Assembly (NCBI GenBank): GCA_015056765.1
Contig: SVFQ01000021.1
Coordinates: 1-38,731, forward strand
Direction of reading: 5' to 3'
Length of the DNA stretch: 38,731 bases
DNA from: Lachnospiraceae bacterium
GTDB lineage: Bacteria; Bacillota; Clostridia; Lachnospirales; Lachnospiraceae
This document shows, piece after piece, positions 1-6,789 of this stretch (positions are counted from its first letter, which is position 1; every line of letters starts with the position of its first letter). The translations under genes and the position numbers were made by a program. Under the pieces are notes generated by a model. It was not told where the DNA came from, did no database searches, and was given only the letters and a program-made list of their open reading frames with translations.

Positions 1-738
1 ACTGGGAAGCATGGCCACCAATGTCTCCGGCGTCATGGCCTCTTCTTTGGCCTGTTCCAAGATACCCGGAGTCTGCATATTCTCTGTAATCATGGTTCCA
101 ACAGAAAATCCATTGATCAGGAAATGCATCAAGAAACTACTCCAAATGCTTCCGGTTGCTTCCACCAAAAGTGCCATCATCACACCTAACGCAAAGGCAT
201 AGGGTGCCTGATTAAAGTTCATATGATATAAGCCAAATAAGAGTGCAGAGCACAGGCCTGCAAAAACCAGATTTCTGGACTTACGGTAACTATGATACAA
301 AAGTCCTCTAAAGAGAGACTCTTCACAGAAAGGTGCCAGTATGGCCACATAGAAAAACAACCTATAACCCGGAATGGCCAGCATCTCATCACTATTCTCT
401 AAAATGGCATTGTCCACGAACAGCATAGAAATAGAATTCAGCAGTGTGGTCATGGGCATCAGTAAAAAAGTGTATACAACCACCAACAGTAGCGTAGTAA
501 TCTTTACTTTATGAAATCCAAATATGTCGCTTACTTTCTCTCCACCTCTGCCAAATAGAATGACAAAGAGTAATGGAATCAGGATGATAGCCTCGCTTAA
601 TAGGAAATTCGCTTCCATCCCATCAAAAGAGCTGGTGAGATACCCGCTTATAGTTGGAACAAAGCTAAGTAAAAGCACCAGCCCGATATTCAGCAAAACT
701 ACGAAGAGAAAGGCAAGATTCGCCTTTTTAATTGTCAT
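1..738 (-). CDS. CPBP-family intramembrane metalloprotease (3'-truncated by window edge)
   Basis: The reading frame is open from an ATG at 738 to the window edge, so the C-terminus is missing; 246 codons are visible. The product is a strongly hydrophobic multi-pass membrane protein. It carries the CPBP/Abi (CAAX protease-like) motifs in order: EESLFRG with the Glu-Glu pair at residues 139-140 and Arg 144, then YHMNFNQ, then HFLIN. These residues form the metal site of glutamic-type intramembrane proteases of this family, which cleave prenylated or other membrane substrates or act in bacteriocin self-immunity. The start lies 7 bases after the stop of the small upstream gene, and a GGAGG inside the end of that gene serves as ribosome site, so the two are probably co-transcribed. 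The substrate cannot be told from sequence. Confidence 0.88.
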   Translation of the reverse strand, partial: MTIKKANLAFLFVVLLNIGLVLLLSFVPTISGYLTSSFDGMEANFLLSEAIILIPLLFVILFGRGGEKVSDIFGFHKVKITTLLLVVVYTFLLMPMTTLLNSISMLFVDNAILENSDEMLAIPGYRLFFYVAILAPFCEESLFRGLLYHSYRKSRNLVFAGLCSALLFGLYHMNFNQAPYAFALGVMMALLVEATGSIWSSFLMHFLINGFSVGTMITENMQTPGILEQAKEEAMTPETLVAMLPS

Positions 739-745
739 GAATGAA

Positions 746-979
746 TTAGTCCTCCATCATGAAGTTCATTAATTTATTGATGTCTTCCGGCTCATAAGCG
801 ATAATCTCTAATTCCGGAATCACACCGCTGGAGAAAATATTTGCCATAGACACATACTGAGACAGTTTAGACTTCAGATTCAGTCTATCGCCTTCGCCTG
901 TTACCAGCTCTACTTTACCGGAGCAGGAATCAACTACCTGGAAAAACTTATCAATGTTTTTGATATTCTGTACTTTCAT
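746..979 (-). CDS. small conserved protein of unknown function (77 aa)
   Basis: A 77-residue soluble, acidic protein with no signal peptide or membrane segment. It has the look of a short protein widespread in Lachnospiraceae genomes, with a central stretch around GDRLNLKSKLSQYV and an acidic C-terminus ending in a Met-rich NKLMNFMMED. Homologues have sometimes been labelled polyA polymerase, which nothing in the sequence supports. The ATG at 979 is preceded by AAAGGGGA at good spacing. It sits directly upstream of the CPBP protease gene with a 7-base gap, so a two-gene operon is likely. Function unknown. Confidence 0.75.
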   Translation of the reverse strand: MKVQNIKNIDKFFQVVDSCSGKVELVTGEGDRLNLKSKLSQYVSMANIFSSGVIPELEIIAYEPEDINKLMNFMMED

Positions 980-1059
980 GATTGTCCCCTTTCTTTTGCA
1001 TACTATATTTTCATATTACGCATTTTTCGTGGATTTTTCAATGAAAAGTCTATGAATTT

Positions 1060-1896
1060 TTAGCCTTTGACCAAGCGTACTTCTTTTGCCTCCAACATCA
1101 CCTGATGTTCTTTATACAGATGACCGATGGCACGTTTAAACTGATTCTTGCTCATACCGGTGAGTTCGATAATCTCTGCCGGGCTGGATTTGTCTCCGAT
1201 AGGAAGCTTACCGCCTTTCTGCTGCAGGAGTTCCAAAATACGCTCTGCATCCTCGTCCATCTGCAGGTAGGCCTTCTGACGAAGGTCTAAGTCCACCTTT
1301 CCGTCTTCATGAACGTCAGATACTCTGGCGGTAATCCAGTCACCTACATGTACCTTCTGCTCGCCAAAAAGCTGCTTAGCAGGAATCAGACCCTGATACT
1401 GATCATCGATGGCTACAAAAGCGCCGAAGTTGCGGCTGATTTCGTATACTCTGCCCTGAACTTCCTGGTCTTTTGCAAAATCACCGCCGGTAGGAAGATA
1501 AGGATAAATCTTCATAGTAGCTGCAAGTCTATCAGACTTATCGATATAAAGGGCTGCTAAAATCTCTTCTCCCTTATGAAGTTCTTTGGTCTGCTCCTTA
1601 AAAGGAAGGAATAAGTCTCGTTCTAAACCCCAATCCAGAAAAGCACCGATTCTCGTGATATCCTTTACCTTCAAAAGGGCTACTTCTCCAAGAGTCATCT
1701 TTGGCTCTCTGGTGGTAGCGATAGGTCTGTCCTCGGAATCCTTATATAAGAAGACTTCGATTTCATCTCCCACTCTGCATCCTTTCGGCACTTGTTTTGC
1801 AGGTAACAGTACCTTTTCTTCCTCTGTACCAAGGTAGGCGCCAAAATCTACTGTTTTGATTACTTCTAATTTTTGTTTTTGTCCAAACTGTAACAT
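1060..1896 (-). CDS. cvfB: S1-domain RNA-binding protein, CvfB/YitL family
   Basis: The product has tandem S1-type OB folds (segments such as LEVIKTVDFGAYLG, VALLKVKDITRIGAFLDWG and VQGRVYEISRNFGAFVAID) and a C-terminal winged-helix region (ITGMSKNQFKRAIGHLYKE-like). This is the arrangement of CvfB (conserved virulence factor B, YitL in Bacillus), an RNA-binding regulator. The frame could extend to a TTG at 1944, but the ATG at 1896 is preferred: it follows AAAAGGAAAG, and the protein then begins MLQFGQKQKLEV, matching the usual start of the family. Length from this start is 278 residues, close to the family norm. The target RNAs are not inferable. Confidence 0.85.
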   Translation of the reverse strand: MLQFGQKQKLEVIKTVDFGAYLGTEEEKVLLPAKQVPKGCRVGDEIEVFLYKDSEDRPIATTREPKMTLGEVALLKVKDITRIGAFLDWGLERDLFLPFKEQTKELHKGEEILAALYIDKSDRLAATMKIYPYLPTGGDFAKDQEVQGRVYEISRNFGAFVAIDDQYQGLIPAKQLFGEQKVHVGDWITARVSDVHEDGKVDLDLRQKAYLQMDEDAERILELLQQKGGKLPIGDKSSPAEIIELTGMSKNQFKRAIGHLYKEHQVMLEAKEVRLVKG

Positions 1897-1961
1897 TTCT
1901 TTCCTTTTCTGAATTGCAACACTCCGTTGCAATTTTACTTTCAACCAACTAACTACTCTTA

Positions 1962-2666
1962 TTATAGAGTAAATTCTACGATAGCATAGGGATTCCCCTC
2001 TGCGTCATTCATAGACACGGTATATACATCCTCACCACTATAGAGAACCGGATACATGATATCACCCAGTCTGGCCTGTGCCTTATACTCTGCGCGAAGT
2101 CTCCAGGGCATCTTTCCTTCCGGAATCAGCTCCATAGCCATACGGACATACTGCCCATTGTTCACATGATGATTGGCATCCAAGTGATGCTTCATCACCT
2201 GAATTGCTTCCAGCTCTTTGCCATCCTCGGCAGGTCTGATTTTACGAGGCAGGTACTCCATATCCAGCTTCTCACCGATAGGATAGGCATCGATAACTTT
2301 CTGTGGTGCATTCACCGGAATGCCCTCTTCCATATCCAGCAAAGTCCAGATAGTCTGGGCTGCTGCCAAGCGATTTCCCTCTGCATCATTCATGAAGAAG
2401 TTACGATATCCAAGAGGTCCCCGCAGGGTATAGGGAATGGTACCGATGGTAACTCTCTCCCCTTCCTTCGGGAATCTGGTTACATCAATCTGCCAGCTAT
2501 TTAGCACCCATGCCATATGCATCTTTCGCAGGTAGTCCATACCTACTCCTGAATCATCTGACTGAAAGGTGGAGCAATCCTGGAAATAATCCAGAAGCGC
2601 TGTCAGAGTCAGATGCTCTTTCTCATCCACTTCGCTGTAACGAATTCTGCTGTCAAATGTGTACAT
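1962..2666 (-). CDS. acyl-ACP thioesterase (FatA/FatB-type)
   Basis: A 234-residue double hot-dog thioesterase. It releases free fatty acids from acyl carrier protein in the cytoplasm, ending fatty acid synthesis. The N-terminal hot-dog helix segment LTALLDYFQDCST and the second-half motif HHLDANHHVNNGQYV, with the Asp-Asn-His catalytic positions, are clearly visible and match bacterial acyl-ACP thioesterases of Clostridia. The gene lies 66 bases upstream of cvfB on the same strand. A strong terminator hairpin at 2732-2757 separates it from the tRNA gene, so its promoter must lie in the short 2667-2731 interval. Substrate chain length cannot be read from sequence. Confidence 0.87.
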   Translation of the reverse strand: MYTFDSRIRYSEVDEKEHLTLTALLDYFQDCSTFQSDDSGVGMDYLRKMHMAWVLNSWQIDVTRFPKEGERVTIGTIPYTLRGPLGYRNFFMNDAEGNRLAAAQTIWTLLDMEEGIPVNAPQKVIDAYPIGEKLDMEYLPRKIRPAEDGKELEAIQVMKHHLDANHHVNNGQYVRMAMELIPEGKMPWRLRAEYKAQARLGDIMYPVLYSGEDVYTVSMNDAEGNPYAIVEFTL

Positions 2667-2731
2667 GCTGTTCTCCTCTTCTTCCTCTCAAACACCGGAC
2701 AGACTGTATATACATTCTGCATATACAAGAA

Positions 2732-2757
2732 AAACCTCAGATGGGAATCTGAGGTTT
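2732..2757 (-). terminator. Rho-independent terminator after tRNA-Gln
   Basis: Perfect 11-bp stem (AAACCTCAGAT / ATCTGAGGTTT) with a 4-base loop, followed on the minus strand by TTCTTG. It lies 8 bases downstream of the tRNA 3' end and insulates the tRNA from the thioesterase gene. Confidence 0.85.
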
Positions 2758-2764
2758 CTAGTGA

Positions 2765-2836
2765 CAGGGCTACAAGGATTCGAACCTTGAAATGACGGAG
2801 TCAGAGTCCGTTGCCTTACCGTTTGGCGATAGCCCT
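2765..2836 (-). tRNA. tRNA-Gln (anticodon CUG)
   Basis: A 72-nt cloverleaf folds cleanly: 7-bp acceptor (AGGGCTA / TAGCCCT), D-arm GCC...GGC, 5-bp anticodon stem ACGGA/TCCGT with loop CTCTGAC giving anticodon CUG, variable loop CATTT, T-arm CAAGG-TTCGAAT-CCTTG, and discriminator G73, typical for glutamine. The 3' CCA is not encoded. The AGGGCTATCGCCAA 5' half matches bacterial tRNA-Gln. CUG is the minor glutamine isoacceptor in low-GC Firmicutes; a UUG partner presumably lies elsewhere. Confidence 0.93.
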
Positions 2837-2868
2837 ATGTGTGCTTGCCACTTTTGTGGCACTCGTAT

Positions 2869-2897
2869 AGATTATCACATGCCACATAAGAATGCAA
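2869..2897 (-). promoter_or_regulatory. tRNA-Gln promoter
   Basis: On the minus strand TTGCAT (2897-2892), a 17-bp spacer and TAATCT (2874-2869) form a sigma-70-like promoter 33 bp before the tRNA. A TGCCAC-TTTT-GTGGCA hairpin (2846-2861) lies in the short precursor leader. Confidence 0.6.
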
Positions 2898-2926
2898 GCA
2901 CTTTTTTAAATTTTTTTAAAAATAGA

Positions 2927-3946
2927 CTAAAAAACTCTTACCATGGTCTTATCAATGGCCTTTAAGCTTTCCGCTCCACACATTTTCATGGTATCTATCA
3001 GTTCTGCACCAAGCTTCTCTGTATAGACTCCTACTCCCTCTTCAGCCCCACCGTACACAGCTGTCACAAAAGGTCTTGCAATAATGACGGCATCTGCTCC
3101 CAAAGCCAAGGCTTTGAATACGTCCACGCCGCTTCGAATACCGCCATCTACAAGAATCATCAGATCCTTGCCTACCGCTTCCGCGATTTCCGGTAAGACT
3201 TCTGCTGTAGCAGGACACTGATCTAATACACGTCCACCATGATTGGATACTACGATTGCCTTTGCTCCGGCTTCCTTTGCTTTCATGGCACCCTTTACCG
3301 TCATTACCCCTTTGACGATAAAAGGTTTTGCAGCATCCTTTATGATACCGGATAGTTCTTCCACTGATTTGGAACCGGCGGGCGGATTTAGATTTTGCAG
3401 GAAGGGAAGCCCCGCTGCATCCACGTCCATAGCTACTGCAAAACTACCGGACTCCTGCACCAGTGCAAATTTTTCTTTTAAGGTCTCCACATCCCAAGGC
3501 TTTACCGTAGGGATTGCTTTTCCGCCTGCATTTGCGATAGCCTTGCAAGCTGCTTTCATCACATCCGGATTGGTACCATCTCCTGTAAAAGCTGCAATAC
3601 CTGCATCTGCACAGCCTTTTACCAGGATATCATTGTATTGCAGGTCATTCATCTTATCTCCATAATGGAGATTCACCGCTCCTACAGGGCCTGCAAAAAT
3701 AGGATATTTCATTCGATATCCGAAGAAATCAAAAGAGGTATCCGGTGTAAAACCTGCATGGATGGTGTCCATATTGACCCGGACTTTTCGCCATGCATCA
3801 AAGTTTCGGATAGCCGTATCTCCCATTCCCTTGGAACCGGGACCCGGCATGGTATTCCCGCAAGCTCTTCCATTGCATTCCGGACAGGCTTTGCAATAAG
3901 GGCCCATACAGGTTCTGGCATTCTCGATCACTTCTTTATAGGTCAT
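2927..3946 (-). CDS. FMN-dependent alpha-hydroxy-acid oxidoreductase (lactate oxidase-like) with Cys-rich N-terminus
   Basis: A 339-residue TIM-barrel flavoprotein of the alpha-hydroxy-acid oxidase/dehydrogenase family, which oxidises 2-hydroxy acids using FMN. The signature SNHGGRVLDQ is at about 234-243 and supplies the catalytic His 236 and Arg 239; Lys 212 in IVKG is the FMN-contacting lysine; VDGGIRSGVDVFKALALGADAV forms the FMN phosphate site. The first 30 residues carry five cysteines (13, 18, 21, 24, 29), which classical lactate oxidases lack and which could bind iron-sulfur or zinc. In an anaerobe it is more likely a dehydrogenase or reductase than an oxygen-using oxidase. The ATG at 3946 follows AAGGAAGGAC. 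It may share a transcript with the membrane protein gene ending 48 bases upstream. Confidence 0.87.
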   Translation of the reverse strand: MTYKEVIENARTCMGPYCKACPECNGRACGNTMPGPGSKGMGDTAIRNFDAWRKVRVNMDTIHAGFTPDTSFDFFGYRMKYPIFAGPVGAVNLHYGDKMNDLQYNDILVKGCADAGIAAFTGDGTNPDVMKAACKAIANAGGKAIPTVKPWDVETLKEKFALVQESGSFAVAMDVDAAGLPFLQNLNPPAGSKSVEELSGIIKDAAKPFIVKGVMTVKGAMKAKEAGAKAIVVSNHGGRVLDQCPATAEVLPEIAEAVGKDLMILVDGGIRSGVDVFKALALGADAVIIARPFVTAVYGGAEEGVGVYTEKLGAELIDTMKMCGAESLKAIDKTMVRVF

Positions 3947-3994
3947 TGTCCTTCCTTTCTGCGTCTTGCGCTTTCCTACTTCATTTTCCTACTT

Positions 3995-5005
3995 CTATCG
4001 ATACTCCATCAAAGCAAAGAGCGGCTTTACCACCACTACTTCATCGTACTCTTTCTGGGTTACTGTCACGGAAGGATTTAAAGCTTTCAAATCATCCTTC
4101 ACTACCTGCAACGCCTCATCCGAATTGTAAGCACGGCCCATTTTTATAGCCCGAATCATGCGATCCAATACGATAGGATGGGCATAATAAGCAGGCAAAG
4201 GAAACGCATCTGCATGCTTGATATTATTTTCCTGATTTTGCAGGGCTCTCTCCCATTCTTCTTCTCCGTACTTCCGATTGCTTCTACCGGTAGGCAGGAC
4301 GCGACTGGCCATGGCAAATAGTATCGCCGCAAAGCCAAATAATACAAAGTAAATAGAGCCATTCATCAGATGCTGGCTTACAGCGATGATGCCCCATATG
4401 GAGGACGCTACACCCGCCAGTAAAATCAACACTGCAATCAACCTGTAAGTAGGATGGATTGCTTCTAAGGTTCTCTTTTGTTTGGCACAGAAAGCAAGTC
4501 TGTCTGCTTTTTCCGGCTGCTGTTTGAGATAGTCCTTTGCCCGTTCCAATTTGCTCACGGTCTTTTCTGCTTCCGGAGATAATTCCTTCAGATATTTTTT
4601 TCGTTCTTCCTCTTCCGCTTCCCGAAGTCTCTTTTCTGCCTCCACACTGTGGGTAGGAATATCGGGATGCTCTATTTCAAATCGATGCAACAGTGCATCT
4701 ACATCATCTTCTATTTTGAAATTACATTGTTTTTCTCTACCGTCTTTCAGTTGTACCACCAGATACGGAATAGAGCCAAAAATTCCTTTTCCCGTGAAGC
4801 CACCTTTGCTCATGGCTACACGCTTAAAGATACGGTCGATATCTTCATACTTCACATAGTACATGCGATCAATATAAAAACTGTTTAGATAAATTGCTTT
4901 TTTTCCTAATCCACAAGGTCCTGCATGAAGGCATCTATCCTTGTCTTCTGCCAGTTCCTCTTTGCTTAATCTATTATCTGTAAGTGCCTTTGGTGTGATA
5001 ATCAT
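3995..5005 (-). CDS. uncharacterised membrane protein with central coiled coil
   Basis: A 336-residue protein I cannot place in a named family. The N-terminal ~110 residues look soluble and PH-like (VVQLKDGREKQCNFKIEDDVDALLHRF), as in proteins that read a short cytosolic domain. A highly charged predicted coiled coil follows (about 120-185, rich in EAEKRLREAEEEERKK). Two membrane helices lie at about 188-209 and 213-234, and a soluble C-terminal part follows. The ATG at 5005 is preceded by AAGGATGG. The gene lies between cstA (upstream, separated by a terminator) and the alpha-hydroxy-acid enzyme. Function unknown. Confidence 0.78.
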   Translation of the reverse strand: MIITPKALTDNRLSKEELAEDKDRCLHAGPCGLGKKAIYLNSFYIDRMYYVKYEDIDRIFKRVAMSKGGFTGKGIFGSIPYLVVQLKDGREKQCNFKIEDDVDALLHRFEIEHPDIPTHSVEAEKRLREAEEEERKKYLKELSPEAEKTVSKLERAKDYLKQQPEKADRLAFCAKQKRTLEAIHPTYRLIAVLILLAGVASSIWGIIAVSQHLMNGSIYFVLFGFAAILFAMASRVLPTGRSNRKYGEEEWERALQNQENNIKHADAFPLPAYYAHPIVLDRMIRAIKMGRAYNSDEALQVVKDDLKALNPSVTVTQKEYDEVVVVKPLFALMEYR

Positions 5006-5045
5006 AATTTTCCATCCTTATGGGTCTCAATGCCTTTTGGCAATA

Positions 5046-5071
5046 AAGGGGAGCGCCTAAGCGTTCCCCTT
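5046..5071 (-). terminator. Rho-independent terminator of cstA
   Basis: An 11-bp GC-rich stem (AAGGGGAACGC / GCGCTCCCCTT on the minus strand, one G-U pair), 4-base loop, and TTATTG tail. It is 15 bases after the cstA stop codon. Confidence 0.85.
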
Positions 5072-5086
5072 CGCCATTATGTATTT

Positions 5087-6571
5087 TTATTTTTCTGCTT
5101 TTTTCGTTGCACGGATGAACAGACACAGGAAGAGTACTGCCACGATGATACCACCCGGGTATGCAACTAACGTATTCTGTTTAAAGAATGGGATCAGACC
5201 CAGGCACTCAGGTGCCATCAGGAAGTAGGTTGCAGATACTGCACTCATGAAGGTTGCAGGTACAACAGTAACCCAGTAATTCTTCTTTTCTTTGAACAGA
5301 TACATAGAAGCGGACCAAAGCACGATCATAGCCAGTGTCTGGTTGGTCCAGCTGAAGTATCTCCAGATAATGGAGTAATCGATGAATCCAAGGGTATTAC
5401 CATAACCCAGGATAGCACCAACACCCAGTACAGGGATACACAGTTTCAGACGATTTACCATCTTAGACTGATCCAGGCCGATCCAATCTGCCAGTGTCAA
5501 ACGAGCAGAACGGAATGCGGTATCACCGGAAGTGATAGGACATGCGATAACGCCAAGCATTGCAAGAGCGATACCGATACCACCCATGGTCTTGGTACAG
5601 ATTTCATATACGCTGGTAGCATTACCACCACCTACGTCTACAAGTCCCTGTCCACCATAGATTGCGCAGCCTGCTGCAGCCCAAATCAGAGCGATGACAC
5701 CTTCTGCCACCATGGCGCCGTAGAATACGAAGCGTCCCTGTTTCTCACTCTTTAAACATCTAGCCATAAGTGGACTCTGTGTAGAATGGAAACCGGAGAT
5801 AGCACCGCAAGCTACGGTGATGAACATGAAGGACCAAATCGGAGTTCCGTTTGGATGCATGTTCTTGAAGTTGCTCCAGATTTCAGGCATTACATATGCG
5901 CCTTTAGCAGTACCTACCAACATACCACAGCATACGCCTACAGCCATGATAATCAGACAGATACCGAATACCGGATAAATACGACCTATAATCTTGTCGA
6001 TGGAAATAAATGTTGCGATGAAATAGTAGATTAGAATAATCGTCAGCCAGAAAACAGGATTTACCAATATTCCGCCTGCTCCATTATTCGTAAAGAGTAC
6101 TTTCAACAGACCGGCAGGTCCAACTGCAAATACAGTACCTACCATAACCAAAAGCACTACAGCGAAGACTCTCATGATGTTCTTCATGACATTGCCAAGG
6201 TAGATACCTGTAACCTCGGAAATAGAGTCGCCCTGATTTCTCTCAGAAAGCATACCGGAGAAATAATCATGTACAGCACCTGCAAAAATCGTACCGAAGG
6301 TAATCCACAGGAATACAATCGGGCCCCATTCTGCACCGGTCAATGCACCAAAGATTGGTCCAAGACCCGCGATGTTAAGAAGCTGTACAAGGAACAGTTT
6401 CCACTGTGGCAATACAACATAGTCTACACCATCGTTGATTTTCACAGCAGGAGTCTCTCGGTCATCCGGTCCAAATGTAGCTTCCACAAATTTACCATAA
6501 GTGAAATAGCCACAAATCAGAATCGCGAGACATAGAAAGAAACTAATCATACCTTTTCGCCCCCTTCTCAA
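5087..6571 (-). CDS. cstA: carbon starvation protein A family transporter
   Basis: A 494-residue polytopic membrane protein with the CstA family blocks: LNIAGLGPIFGALTGAEWGP near residues 65-85, HDYFSGMLSERNQGDSISEV, GFHSTQSPLMARCLKSE and CPITSGDTAFRSARL. E. coli CstA and YjiY (BtsT) import peptides or pyruvate; this shorter form (E. coli CstA is about 700 residues) is common in Clostridia. About a dozen hydrophobic helices are visible. It is monocistronic: a promoter lies upstream at 6629-6657 and a terminator downstream. The start is an ATG preceded by AGAAGGGGGCGAAAAGGT. Substrate (peptide, pyruvate or amino acid) not resolvable from sequence. Confidence 0.9.
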   Translation of the reverse strand: MRRGRKGMISFFLCLAILICGYFTYGKFVEATFGPDDRETPAVKINDGVDYVVLPQWKLFLVQLLNIAGLGPIFGALTGAEWGPIVFLWITFGTIFAGAVHDYFSGMLSERNQGDSISEVTGIYLGNVMKNIMRVFAVVLLVMVGTVFAVGPAGLLKVLFTNNGAGGILVNPVFWLTIILIYYFIATFISIDKIIGRIYPVFGICLIIMAVGVCCGMLVGTAKGAYVMPEIWSNFKNMHPNGTPIWSFMFITVACGAISGFHSTQSPLMARCLKSEKQGRFVFYGAMVAEGVIALIWAAAGCAIYGGQGLVDVGGGNATSVYEICTKTMGGIGIALAMLGVIACPITSGDTAFRSARLTLADWIGLDQSKMVNRLKLCIPVLGVGAILGYGNTLGFIDYSIIWRYFSWTNQTLAMIVLWSASMYLFKEKKNYWVTVVPATFMSAVSATYFLMAPECLGLIPFFKQNTLVAYPGGIIVAVLFLCLFIRATKKAEK

Positions 6572-6587
6572 GTGAGTGTGTTTTCAG

Positions 6588-6614
6588 CTTGTACCCCTTG
6601 GACTAGGCTACAAG
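6588..6614. repeat. inverted repeat in the cstA leader
   Basis: CTTGTA (6588-6593) pairs with TACAAG (6609-6614), with partly complementary CCTTGG/CTAGG inside. It sits between the cstA promoter and ribosome site, so it could form an mRNA hairpin or be a regulator site. No U-tract follows. Confidence 0.35.
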
Positions 6615-6628
6615 CCCTTCCACCATCG

Positions 6629-6657
6629 ATTGTAGGCGATTCGGAATTGTTATTCAA
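6629..6657 (-). promoter_or_regulatory. cstA promoter
   Basis: TTGAAT (6657-6652), 17-bp spacer, TACAAT (6634-6629) on the minus strand, about 58 bp before the cstA start. Good agreement with a housekeeping promoter. Confidence 0.6.
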
Positions 6658-6678
6658 TTTACAATTTATGCAGAAATG

Positions 6679-6708
6679 AAGGCGAAATTTTGTGCAAAAT
6701 TCCGCCTT
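6679..6708. terminator. hairpin after the GH3 gene, probable terminator
   Basis: AAGGCGAAATTTT / AAAATTCCGCCTT stem with loop GTGC, 82 bp past the GH3 stop and upstream of the cstA promoter. The T-rich tail is better on the plus strand (GATTTTTAC) than on the minus strand, so its direction is uncertain. Confidence 0.5.
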
Positions 6709-6789
6709 GATTTTTACAATAATATTCGTTTTGTATCGTTGTCAGATAATTTGTATTGGACAGTGTAAAAGTACCTGCTCCAAAAAAGA

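Noticed and set aside
6679..6708. Riboswitch in the cstA upstream region
   Set aside because: The hairpin lies upstream of the inferred cstA promoter, so it would not be in the cstA mRNA; no known riboswitch core seen.
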